From NCBI RefSeq assembly GCF_003206575.1, contig NZ_PZJO01000001.1, positions 433,718 to 497,717 of the forward strand: a stretch of DNA of 64,000 nucleotides, in the 5' to 3' direction. Each line of letters opens with the position of its first letter. Position 1 is the first letter of the stretch. Source of the DNA: Salinicola endophyticus (lineage in GTDB: Bacteria; Pseudomonadota; Gammaproteobacteria; Pseudomonadales; Halomonadaceae). Below the pieces are notes generated by a model, which worked only from the letters and a program-made list of their open reading frames with translations, was not told the DNA's origin and searched no databases. Of the stretch, positions 27,247-35,222 are shown one piece after another. The position numbers and the translations under genes are program-made.

Positions 27247-27428
27247 GGCTGCACGGCTCGCCGGGCGCTGGCGATATTCAAGCGTATGCGCATTGGTTAT
27301 GCTGCCAGCGTCAGGCCCGTATGACCGGCGCGGCATCGCTCACGAGGCTGACGACGCCGGGACGCCATCGCTGACCAGGCGATCACTGAACAACAATGCA
27401 CGCATGATGATATAGAGAGACGCGATTC

Positions 27429-28199
27429 ATGAAAAAACTGCTGACCACCAGTCTGCTCGGCGCCGCGCTGATCGCCGGCGCGGCCCACGCCCAGGACAAG
27501 GAGCATCTGCGCATCGGCGTCGATGTGCCCTACGAGCCGATGGAGTACCGCACCGCCGACGGCGAACTGACCGGCTTCGACATCGATCTCGGCAACGCCA
27601 TGTGCAAGCAGATCAAGGCCGACTGCGAATGGGTCGTGCAGGCATGGGATGGCATCATTCCGGGTCTGCTGGCGCGCAAGTACGACGCCATCATGTCGTC
27701 GATGACGATCAACGACGAGCGCCGCAACACCGTGCTCTTCTCCGACCCGTACATCAAGCCGCCCTCCGCCTGGTTCGTGCCGGCCGACAGCAGCATCGAG
27801 ACGATCTATCCCCAATCGCTGAAGGGCAAGACCATCGGCGTCCAGCGCGGCACGCTGCAGGACAACTACGTCACCGACATGTACGGCGACGTGGCCAAGA
27901 TCAGCCGCTACACCACCGCCGATGACCTGGTGCTGGACATGGACGCGGGTCGCGTCGATATCGCCTTCCTCGACTTCCCGGTGGGCAAGTCGACCCTGCT
28001 CGACAGCAAGGAAGGCCACTACAAGACCATCGGTGGCATGATCACCGAGCCGGAGAAATACTTCGGTGAGGGCTTCGGTGTCGCCTTCCGCCCGCGCGAC
28101 AAGGAGCTCGCCGAGCGCTTCAACGAGGCGCTGGCCACGCTGAAGCAGGACGGCACCTACGACAAGATCTACGACAAGTACTTCAAGACCGGTCAGTGA
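27429..28199 (+). CDS. amino-acid ABC importer, periplasmic binding protein 2
   Basis: 256 residues with signal peptide (cleavage near AHAQDK). It is clearly paralogous to binding protein 1: RIGVDVPYEPMEYRT, GFDIDLGNAMCKQ, AWDGIIPGLLARKYDAIMSSM. The 182-bp gap suggests its own promoter or a processed operon. Two binding proteins for one permease pair would broaden specificity. A strong terminator follows. Confidence 0.9.
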   Translation: MKKLLTTSLLGAALIAGAAHAQDKEHLRIGVDVPYEPMEYRTADGELTGFDIDLGNAMCKQIKADCEWVVQAWDGIIPGLLARKYDAIMSSMTINDERRNTVLFSDPYIKPPSAWFVPADSSIETIYPQSLKGKTIGVQRGTLQDNYVTDMYGDVAKISRYTTADDLVLDMDAGRVDIAFLDFPVGKSTLLDSKEGHYKTIGGMITEPEKYFGEGFGVAFRPRDKELAERFNEALATLKQDGTYDKIYDKYFKTGQ

Positions 28200-28250
28200 T
28201 CGCTGTCACCGACGCCGCATCGGCCTCCGGCTGAGGCGGCCCGGCAAGAA

Positions 28251-28279
28251 AAAAGCCCCGATCCTGGATCGGGGCTTTT
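28251..28279. terminator. bidirectional rho-independent terminator
   Basis: AAAAGCCCCGATCC and GGATCGGGGCTTTT form a near-continuous stem with A and T tracts on both sides. It sits between two converging genes (binding protein 2 and the glutamine amidotransferase) and would serve both. Confidence 0.92.
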
Positions 28280-28322
28280 CATTGGGCAGGAAGTCAGCCG
28301 ATACGTACCGACGCGCCCTCGC

Positions 28323-29045
28323 TCAAGCCTGCGCCCCGGCCTGACGCCAGAACGCGAGCATCCAGCGCGCCATGGTCTCGCTGTCGACCTCGTCGGCGAG
28401 CGATGCCTGTCCTTCGCGCACCCTGGCTGCCGGCATGCGATCGCCACGCAGCGCCATCAGATCCGCTGAGTACGCCTTGGTGAACTCGGGGTGCCCCTGT
28501 ATGCCGAGGAAACACTCTCCGATCTGAATCAGATAGAACGGGCAGAAGTCGCTCGCCGCCAGCACCCGGGTCTCGGCCGGCAGCCGGGCGACCTGATCCT
28601 GATGGCTGACCAGCAGATTGAGTGCCTCCCGCGGCGGCGTCATCCACGGCGCCTGGCCGGTGATGCGGTTGTACGACACCCCCACGCCCCAGCCGCGCGG
28701 GCTGCGCTCGACCTCGCCGCCGAGCGCCTTGGCGATCAGCTGATGGCCGAAGCAGACACCGATCAGCGGCCGATGCTGTGCCCACAGCAGACGCACGAAC
28801 TCGCACAGCCGTTCGATCCAGGCATCACCATCGTTGACGCCATACTTGGAACCCGTGATCAACCAGGCATCGATCTCGGCGATATCCGCCTGGGTGGGGA
28901 TCTCGCCATCGAGACAGCGCCAGGTGCGCCACTCGAGCCCGGGGTCCTGCGGATCGAGCAGGCGGGCGAACTGCTCGGGGTAGTTGCGATGCGTCTCGCG
29001 CAGCGGCTCGGCGACATCGTCGCATTGCAGGATGCCAATGCGCAT
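28323..29045 (-). CDS. class I glutamine amidotransferase-like protein
   Basis: 240 residues from the ATG at 29045, with GAGGAGAG upstream. The nucleophile elbow GVCFGHQLIAKALGG and the His-Glu part GIQGHPEFT give a complete Cys-His-Glu triad. The start MRIGILQCDDVAEPL is typical of stand-alone GMP-synthase-like amidotransferases, which hydrolyse glutamine or gamma-glutamyl amides. No partner synthetase is adjacent, so substrate is unknown. Its leader contains a degenerate tandem array. Confidence 0.85.
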   Translation of the reverse strand: MRIGILQCDDVAEPLRETHRNYPEQFARLLDPQDPGLEWRTWRCLDGEIPTQADIAEIDAWLITGSKYGVNDGDAWIERLCEFVRLLWAQHRPLIGVCFGHQLIAKALGGEVERSPRGWGVGVSYNRITGQAPWMTPPREALNLLVSHQDQVARLPAETRVLAASDFCPFYLIQIGECFLGIQGHPEFTKAYSADLMALRGDRMPAARVREGQASLADEVDSETMARWMLAFWRQAGAQA

Positions 29046-29567
29046 GGAGCTCTCCTCTCTTCGTTCTCTGGCCTTTTGGTACTCTGGTCTTTTGCTGCTC
29101 TGAACTCGGTACTCTGCCCACCCTGGCACTGTGATCTCAGTGCTCTGCTCTGAGTTCTGACCTCAGCGCTCGCCCTCAGTGCTGTGATCTCAGTGCCATG
29201 ACTTCAATACGCTGGCGACGTCCCGCTTACGTCTGCTGACATCGCCGGACAGTGGCTCCCGTCGCGCACCGCGACCCAAGTCACGAGTCATGCGAGGCGC
29301 AGCAGACCGGGGCTGAGGACCGATACTATCAAGTCGCCATTGTCCCACAACGACGGCGACAATCCCTCTCAACCGCTACGTTGAGCTTCAATTGTTTACC
29401 GTTCTCGTATGGAGCCCACTACTGGCGATCTTTATCCTTTGACGTGAGAGTGCGAGTACCCTGTGAGCCGGCCAGCGGCTACTGCCGCGACGTCGCCAGG
29501 GTCTCTACCGAAGAACGACGACTTGCCCACTCGAGAGGCGAGCGTGACTCAAGCAGCAGGGTGACGT
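29046..29567. other. divergent spacer with tandem array
   Basis: 522 bp between the amidotransferase and a small membrane protein. Left part is the degenerate repeat array. The right part (about 29330-29450) is AT-richer and may hold the plus-strand promoter. No gene supported. Confidence 0.4.
29064..29207. repeat. degenerate ~14-bp tandem array in leader of the amidotransferase gene
   Basis: About ten units of 12-17 bp, best conserved in the middle: CACTGTGATCTCAG, TGCTCTGCTCTGAG, TTCTGACCTCAG, CGCTCGCCCTCAG, TGCTGTGATCTCAG. A 15-bp word CTGTGATCTCAGTGC is repeated exactly at 29129-29143 and 29182-29196. The array starts 19 bp upstream of the start codon on the minus strand, so it must be transcribed or overlap the promoter. 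Confidence 0.75.
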
Positions 29568-30065
29568 ATGGCGCCATGGTTAGATCATCTGCAGGAAGCG
29601 GCCGCACTGTGTGTGGGTCTCTACGCCCTGCTGCTGCTCTGCCGCGGTAACGCCTTCCCACCGGCCGCCGTACCCGCCGCACTCATGCTGGCGGTGGCGA
29701 TCAAGTCTCCGCTGCTCACCCCTACCCTGAGTCTCAGCCTGAGCCTGGTTCTGCTGCTGGTCGTCAGCGTGCTGCTGCGCCCGGGACTGATGCCCGCCTG
29801 GCTGGCGAGTTCGCTGCCCTCCCCCGGCAATGGCGCCGAGGCAGCGGTACAGGTCACCGCGCATCCGGTCCGCGGCACGCTGCAGGTGTTCTATCTCTCG
29901 CGCTGGTTCGAAGCGATCCTGATAGACCCCGCCAATCCGCCGCTGCATGAGGGCGAGACGGTCTATCTGATCCGCCACGGCACCCGCCAGGCGTGGGTCA
30001 GCCGCGTGCGCAGCCATACCCCGCCGGAGACACCCAGCCGCCGTTGGCACTGGCGTACCGAGTAA
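29568..30065 (+). CDS. membrane protein with C-terminal OB-like domain (NfeD-like?)
   Basis: 165 residues. Two to three membrane helices at about 8-27, 32-50 and 52-72 precede a soluble ~80-residue domain (VTAHPVRGTLQVFYLSRW, HEGETVYLIRHGTRQAWVSR). The layout of hydrophobic helices plus a small beta-barrel domain recalls NfeD-type proteins, but I cannot confirm the family. Start ATG overlaps no other gene; ribosome-binding site AGGGTGA is reasonable. Converges on the AbrB-family gene. Confidence 0.65.
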   Translation: MAPWLDHLQEAAALCVGLYALLLLCRGNAFPPAAVPAALMLAVAIKSPLLTPTLSLSLSLVLLLVVSVLLRPGLMPAWLASSLPSPGNGAEAAVQVTAHPVRGTLQVFYLSRWFEAILIDPANPPLHEGETVYLIRHGTRQAWVSRVRSHTPPETPSRRWHWRTE

Positions 30066-30085
30066 ATACGGTCTCAGCCCCTGCC

Positions 30086-31150
30086 TCAGCTCGGCCGCGC
30101 AAAACGCGCCACCAGGCGCGCCATCCCCGGACCCACCAGCACCACCGTGAACAGACGCAGGGTCTGCAGTGCCACCACCAGGCCGACATCGGCGTGGGTA
30201 TCGATGGCGATGATGGTCATCGAGTCCAGCCCACCCGGGCTGGTCGCCAGATAGGCACTGATGAAAGTGGTATGCATCAGCAGCGTCACCAGCCACGCCG
30301 ATAGCGCACACAGCGCGATCAGCACCAGTGAGGCCAGGATCATCTTGCTCAGCGCGCGGGCGATGGTGTGCAGCGTCGCCCGGTCGAAGCGCAGCCCCAC
30401 GTAGGCACCGATCACCCCGTAAGCCAGTTCCAGCAGCGGCTGCGGCAGGGTCAGCGTCACGACTCCGCCGAGATGCAGCAGCGTGCCCAGCGCTACGGGC
30501 CCCAGCAGCGCGCCGGCCGGCAGGCGGCGATGGCACAGCCACACGCCGGCGACGACCACCGCCAGGGTCACCAGCAGATCCCACCAGTCACGGGCCGAGG
30601 CCGGCAGCGGCGCGGCGTGGCTGCTGCCGGTATCGGTCACCCCCAGGTAGTGGCTGACCAGCGCGCCGAGCAGTACGACGCAGACCACGCGTACATACTG
30701 CATCGCGGCCACGATTCGCGGGTCGGCATCGCTCTCCTCGGCCATCGCCACCATCGCCGCGGCGGCCCCGGGGGTAGTACCCCAGGCCGCCGTGGTGCCC
30801 GGCAGGCCGCCATGTCGCACCAGCACGATGCCCACCACCAGACTCAGCAGCAGGGTGATCGCCGTGGCCAGCAGCATCACCGGCCAGGCGTCCAGGATCT
30901 GACGCAGCACCGTCAGGGTTAGCGTCTGGGCGATCAGCACGCCGACCACGCCCTGGCTCAACTTGAAGGCACTGCGCGGCAGACCGAGCCCGCCGATCGT
31001 GACCCCGTAGACGATGGCGACCGCCATCGGCCCGATGAACCCGCCGGCCGGCATGTGCACCAGCGCTAGCAGCTGGCTGGCGGCGACACAGGCCAGCGCC
31101 AGCAGCAGCCAGCGCCATGCCTTGGAGAGAGAAGGGAGAGAGCGAGGCAC
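30086..31150 (-). CDS. AbrB-family (ammonia monooxygenase-like) membrane transporter
   Basis: 354 residues with about ten membrane helices in two repeated halves. The motifs PAGGFIGPMAVAIVYG, GTTAAWGTTPGAAAAMVAMAEE and TTFISAYLATSPGGLDSMTIIA are characteristic of the AbrB family of putative permeases (not the AbrB transcription factor). Substrate unknown. Start is a GTG with no obvious ribosome-binding site. Confidence 0.8.
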   Translation of the reverse strand: MPRSLPSLSKAWRWLLLALACVAASQLLALVHMPAGGFIGPMAVAIVYGVTIGGLGLPRSAFKLSQGVVGVLIAQTLTLTVLRQILDAWPVMLLATAITLLLSLVVGIVLVRHGGLPGTTAAWGTTPGAAAAMVAMAEESDADPRIVAAMQYVRVVCVVLLGALVSHYLGVTDTGSSHAAPLPASARDWWDLLVTLAVVVAGVWLCHRRLPAGALLGPVALGTLLHLGGVVTLTLPQPLLELAYGVIGAYVGLRFDRATLHTIARALSKMILASLVLIALCALSAWLVTLLMHTTFISAYLATSPGGLDSMTIIAIDTHADVGLVVALQTLRLFTVVLVGPGMARLVARFARPS

Positions 31151-31356
31151 GTAGGGAGAGGCCGAATTCCGTGAAAAGGCTAACTTTATCAGGCATCACT
31201 AATGGCGTCAGTTTTTGTCGACAATCTGGCGAGGTGGCTCGAGACGATCTCGGCGCTCGGCCCGCTACCCATGGTCCATACTCTTGAGGATTCGCCTCGT
31301 ACCGATCCTGCCGGCGCTCGCCAGCCGGCCCCCCTGTTCGCTTCAGGAGAGCCCCC

Positions 31357-32655
31357 ATGCCACCATCCGTGCCCCTTCACTCGGCCCCGAACATGGCCGC
31401 TCAACTGGCCCCATGCCAGGCCCCGCACTGGGCAAGAGCCGCAGCGCCTCGACTGGCCTCCCGCGTCGCCGGCGTCGCCCTGCTCGCGCTGGGCGGCGAT
31501 GCACTGGCCCAGGCGCCGGTCCCCACGGGCCCGCCCAACGCCCCCGAGCAGCGCCCCGCCTTCGCCGCTCAGACCCGTGCCCCGGCACTGCCGGCGAGCG
31601 CGCCGCTGCGCAGCGAGCGCGTGGCCGAAGGGCTGGAGTTCCCCTGGGGCCTGGCCTTTGTCGACAACGATACCGCCTTGGTCACCGAGCGACCGGGGCG
31701 ACTGCGCCGGGTCGATCTGCGCAGCGGCACCCTCTCAGCGCCGATCACCGGACTGCCCGAGATCGACGCCCGTGGCCAGGGCGGTCTGCTCGATATCACC
31801 CTCGATCCGGATTTCGAACGCAATCGCCGGCTCTACCTGAGCTACGCCGAGCCCCGCGAAGGGGGCAAGAACGGCACCACCGTGGCACGGGCCACCCTGG
31901 CCGCCGGGGGGCAACGGCTCGAGGAGTTGACGGTGATCTTCCGCCAGACGCCGGCCTGGGTATCGACCAAGCACTTCGGTTCGCGGCTGGTCTGGGACAC
32001 CCAGGGCCATCTCTACGTCACCCTCGGTGAACGCTCACTTCCCGAGCCGCGCCAGCTGGCGCAGGACCCTCACACTCATCTGGGCAAGGTGGTGCGTATC
32101 GATCCCGACGGCAGCATCCCCGCGGACAACCCGTTCGCGGCGGGCCAGGCGGGGGCACCGGCAGTGTGGTCCTACGGCCACCGCAACATTCAGGGCGCGG
32201 CACTGCATCCCGAGAGCGGCAAGCTGTGGACCGTGGAACATGGACCCCGCGGCGGTGACGAACTCAACGTGCCGCTGGCCGGGCGAAACTACGGCTGGCC
32301 GGTGATCACCTACGGCGAGGACTACAGCGGCGCGCCGATCGGCGAAGGCGTGACCGCCAGGGCGGGAATGGAGCAGCCGATCTACTACTGGGACCCGGTG
32401 ATCGCCCCGGGCGACATGACCTTCTATCAGGGCGCACGCTTCCCAGACTGGCATGGCGACCTGATCATCGCCTCGCTCTCCCCCGGCGGCCTGGTACGGC
32501 TGACGCTGGATGGCGAACGGGTGAGCGGCGAGCAGCGTCTGGCATCTGGACTGGGGCGGGTGCGCGACGTGGCCGAGGGGCCCGATGGCGCGCTGTGGGC
32601 GCTGACCGATGCCCGCGACGGCGCTCTGGTGCGGCTGCTACCCGGCATGGAGTGA
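31357..32655 (+). CDS. PQQ-dependent aldose sugar dehydrogenase (YliI-like)
   Basis: 432 residues. An N-terminal region with a hydrophobic stretch around residues 35-50 is probably an export signal. The six-bladed propeller starts with EGLEFPWGLAFVDNDTALVTER and carries HFGSRLVWDTQGHLYVTLGER, WTVEHGPRGGDELN and NYGWPVITYGE, hallmarks of soluble PQQ glucose/aldose dehydrogenases. It would oxidise aldoses to lactones in the periplasm. AGGAGAG precedes the ATG. No PQQ synthesis genes are in the window. Confidence 0.88.
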   Translation: MPPSVPLHSAPNMAAQLAPCQAPHWARAAAPRLASRVAGVALLALGGDALAQAPVPTGPPNAPEQRPAFAAQTRAPALPASAPLRSERVAEGLEFPWGLAFVDNDTALVTERPGRLRRVDLRSGTLSAPITGLPEIDARGQGGLLDITLDPDFERNRRLYLSYAEPREGGKNGTTVARATLAAGGQRLEELTVIFRQTPAWVSTKHFGSRLVWDTQGHLYVTLGERSLPEPRQLAQDPHTHLGKVVRIDPDGSIPADNPFAAGQAGAPAVWSYGHRNIQGAALHPESGKLWTVEHGPRGGDELNVPLAGRNYGWPVITYGEDYSGAPIGEGVTARAGMEQPIYYWDPVIAPGDMTFYQGARFPDWHGDLIIASLSPGGLVRLTLDGERVSGEQRLASGLGRVRDVAEGPDGALWALTDARDGALVRLLPGME

Positions 32656-32671
32656 CTTCGCCCAGCGCGTC

Positions 32672-33199
32672 TTACAGCGGCAGATGGATGATGGCCGAGC
32701 GCAGCCCCTCAGGGGTGACCCACAGCTTGCCCAAGGTCAGCGGCAGGCGGAAGCGCCGCCGCCCTGCCGCCCCCGGATTGAACAGCAGCTGGCGCCGGCC
32801 CTCGACATCACGCCAGGTCTGGCGCGGCTTGTGGGAGTGGGCGTGCAGGATCGCGGCACAGGCAAGCCGCTCGTCGCAGTCGGCGATGTCGTGCACCAGC
32901 TGCAGCGGCTGGCCGTTGACGATCAGCTGAAGGTGCGTGGGCAGCGCCGCGCAGACGCCTTCGCGGTCGATATTGCCACGCACCGCATGGAGCGGTCCGC
33001 GGGCGGCCAATCGCGTCAGAATCTCGGGATCGCCCACGTCACCAAGGTGAATCAGCTGCGGGCAGTCGGTGAGCAGCGCCAGCGCCTCGTCGCGCAGCAG
33101 GCCGTGAGTATCGGCAATGACACCGAGCGGCGCCGCGCTATCGAGGCGCAGGGTGGGCATCTCGCCCCGCGGCTCGTCACCGCTACCGACGTCACTCAT
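32672..33199 (-). CDS. metallophosphoesterase (YfcE/MJ0936-like)
   Basis: 175 residues. Metal-site motifs in order: GVIADTHG, IHLGDVGDP, AVRGNIDRE, and HAHSHKPRQ, the small YfcE/MJ0936 subfamily of phosphodiesterases. The usual HGH box reads HAH-SH here, a conservative variant. An internal ATG at residue 14 could be the real start. Cytoplasmic; physiological substrate unknown. Confidence 0.85.
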   Translation of the reverse strand: MSDVGSGDEPRGEMPTLRLDSAAPLGVIADTHGLLRDEALALLTDCPQLIHLGDVGDPEILTRLAARGPLHAVRGNIDREGVCAALPTHLQLIVNGQPLQLVHDIADCDERLACAAILHAHSHKPRQTWRDVEGRRQLLFNPGAAGRRRFRLPLTLGKLWVTPEGLRSAIIHLPL

Positions 33200-33268
33200 G
33201 GCTTACCCCCGGCCGTGTCGCCCCTGCGGCGGCCCCGCGTGGCCTTCGCGGCACCGAATGTCAGAAGC

Positions 33269-33331
33269 CATGAATCCTAGAAGCACTCAATCCTAGCGCC
33301 ACTGAATTCTAGCGGCACTCAATCCTGGCGA
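33269..33331. repeat. degenerate 16-bp tandem array, 4 units
   Basis: Units CATGAATCCTAGAAG (15), CACTCAATCCTAGCGC, CACTGAATTCTAGCGG and CACTCAATCCTGGCGA, followed by a partial CACT. It lies 70 bp upstream of the metallophosphoesterase start and downstream of the small exported protein gene. Confidence 0.85.
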
Positions 33332-33341
33332 CACTGGGCAA

Positions 33342-33362
33342 GACGGCCCCGAAGAGGCCGTC
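33342..33362 (-). terminator. hairpin downstream of the small exported protein gene
   Basis: GACGGCC and GGCCGTC pair across a 7-base loop. Read on the minus strand it is followed by TTG rather than a full T run. It is 22 bp after the stop codon at 33384, so a weak terminator is likely. Confidence 0.5.
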
Positions 33363-33383
33363 GTGGCAGGGCGTGGCCGCGTC

Positions 33384-33785
33384 TCATGCACCGCCCGGAT
33401 TGGACTTGACGGTGGATGAGGCCTCGACGCTCTCGAACGTCACCTGGCCGTCGGCGTCCACCTGGCAGGTGAGGTTGTACTTGGTATTGCCCGGTCCCAA
33501 CAGATCGACCAGCAGTTCGAAGGTATCGTCGCCCTCGAGGTCGTCGGCGGTATAGTCCCAGGCGTTGGTGTCGTAGATCGCCTTGCCCTGGATATCGCGG
33601 TTCTCACCGCTGTCGAGCGCCAGCGACAGGCACTGCTTGGCGATCTTGGGCGCGCCCTCTTCCAGCACCCGAGTCTCCTTGGCGTGCTGCGGCTGGCTGG
33701 CCCCCGGCTCCTGGGCCATCGCCCCGACGCTCGCCAGCCATAGCGACGCCCCGACGCCAACGGCCATCGTTCTCATCACGTTCAT
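33384..33785 (-). CDS. small exported protein of unknown function
   Basis: 133 residues from the ATG at 33785, chosen for AGGAGAGG four bases upstream; ATGs further upstream lack such a site. Signal peptide to about AMAQEP. The mature part has two cysteines (KQCLSLAL and LTCQVD), likely a disulphide, and an acidic beta-rich segment DDLEGDDTFELLVDLLGPG. I do not recognise the family. The next gene on the same strand ends 98 bp upstream. Confidence 0.7.
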   Translation of the reverse strand: MNVMRTMAVGVGASLWLASVGAMAQEPGASQPQHAKETRVLEEGAPKIAKQCLSLALDSGENRDIQGKAIYDTNAWDYTADDLEGDDTFELLVDLLGPGNTKYNLTCQVDADGQVTFESVEASSTVKSNPGGA

Positions 33786-33883
33786 CGCACCTCTCCTGAT
33801 CATCCCACTTCTCCTTGTCATCACACTGCGCTCGGTCGAGCCGCTGACGTTCGCAGTATAGAAGAGGCCGGGGCGCCGCGCTT

Positions 33884-35065
33884 TCAGCCCCACAGCCGCC
33901 GGGTGGCGATCGCCGCGCCCTCGCTCAGCGCCTGGAGCTTGGCCCAGGCCACATCCTGAGCGACGAACTCGTAGCTGGCGAAGGTACCGAAGCCGCAGTC
34001 GGTCCCCGCCACCACGCGCTCGCGATCGCCAATGGCCGCTACCGAGGCGCAGATACGATTGGCCACCACTTCGGGGTGTTCGAGATAGTTGGTGGTGACA
34101 TCGATCACCCCCGGCATCAGCAGCATATGATCCGGCAGCGGATGGGTCTTGAACGAGACCGTCTCGTGCTCGTGGCGCGGGTTGCCCAGCGGGATGCTGA
34201 GCGCTCCCACCTTGGCCCGATAGAGGATCGGCAGCAGCTCGGCCACCGGCACATCATCCTGGTGCGGCCCCTGCCAGTTGCCCCAGCAGACGTGCAGGCG
34301 CACCTTGTCCGCCGGAATGTTCTCCAGCGCCAGATTGATCGCCTCCACGTGCAGCTCGACACGCTCGAGGAAAGTGCCCAGATCGGCATCGCCGAACAGG
34401 ATCACGCGCTCCATGGCCAGGTCCGGGGCGTCCAGCTGCAGCACGTGGCCGGCCGCCACGATCGCCTCGTACTCCTGCTTCAGCTCGCGGGCAACGGCAA
34501 GCACGTAGTCGCGGTCGGTCGGGTAATCAGGATTGTCCTGAGCGCGCAGCATGGTGGTGGTGACCACGCCAGGGGAAGCCGCGGTCATGAAAGTCTCCCG
34601 CGGCGCCGCACGTCCCGCCAGCGCAGCCTCGAACGAGGCCAGCTCCGCCTTGACCCCGGCCAGCGTCGGGTCGTAGCGCACCGCACGCTGGGCCAGCGGC
34701 GTGTTCCACACCTTGGCCAGGTCCTCGGAGACACCGATCTGGCGCGCCATGTGCTCGGCATAGCCTGGGAACTTCTGGATATCCAGCGTCGGCTTGCGTC
34801 GCCCCTCGCCGCCGAAACCGCTCATGCGCTCAGTGACATAGGTCGAGAAGCCCACCCGCGGCGCCTCGCCGTTGTTGATGCTGTCGAGCCCCGCCTCGAG
34901 CTGGGCGCCGATCACGCCATCCAGACAGCGCGCGACCTCGGCGTCGAACGCCGAACTCTCGACCGGCTTGCCCTGCTCGCGCAGGACCAGCATGCGCGAC
35001 AGCGCCGGCGTGCGCGGCAGGCTGCCGGTGTGGGTGGTGATGATGCGGTCTCGGCTGGTCTGCAT
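33884..35065 (-). CDS. MetE C-terminal-like methyltransferase (cobalamin-independent methionine synthase family)
   Basis: 393 residues from the ATG at 35065 (GAGGAG upstream). TTHTGSLPRTPAL opens the barrel; zinc ligands are visible as His and Cys in LHVCWGNWQGP and Cys in GTDCGFGTF, in the arrangement of the catalytic half of MetE. It lacks the N-terminal half of MetE, like archaeal core-type MetE and many stand-alone paralogues. It may use a methyl donor other than polyglutamyl methyl-THF. The distant MTHFR-like gene could supply methyl-THF, but there is no linkage. Confidence 0.85.
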   Translation of the reverse strand: MQTSRDRIITTHTGSLPRTPALSRMLVLREQGKPVESSAFDAEVARCLDGVIGAQLEAGLDSINNGEAPRVGFSTYVTERMSGFGGEGRRKPTLDIQKFPGYAEHMARQIGVSEDLAKVWNTPLAQRAVRYDPTLAGVKAELASFEAALAGRAAPRETFMTAASPGVVTTTMLRAQDNPDYPTDRDYVLAVARELKQEYEAIVAAGHVLQLDAPDLAMERVILFGDADLGTFLERVELHVEAINLALENIPADKVRLHVCWGNWQGPHQDDVPVAELLPILYRAKVGALSIPLGNPRHEHETVSFKTHPLPDHMLLMPGVIDVTTNYLEHPEVVANRICASVAAIGDRERVVAGTDCGFGTFASYEFVAQDVAWAKLQALSEGAAIATRRLWG

Positions 35066-35156
35066 GGGGGCTCCTCGGCGGACATCGGGGCAATGGATCA
35101 GCCGCCAAGGATACGCAAGGCGTGGCGCGGAAACCGGCGTACACGCATGAAATTTA

Positions 35157-35195
35157 CGCACCTTCGCCATGAGCCGGACTCATGGCGAAGGTGCG
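35157..35195 (-). terminator. perfect 17-bp hairpin after the porin gene
   Basis: CGCACCTTCGCCATGAG (35157-35173) pairs without mismatch with CTCATGGCGAAGGTGCG (35179-35195) across a CCGGA loop, 28 bp downstream of the porin stop codon. On the minus strand the 3' flank is GTAAATTTC, so only a weak T tract. Most likely the terminator of the LacI-controlled operon. Confidence 0.7.
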
Positions 35196-35222
35196 AAACA
35201 GCGTAGTCGTAGTGATACTGCC

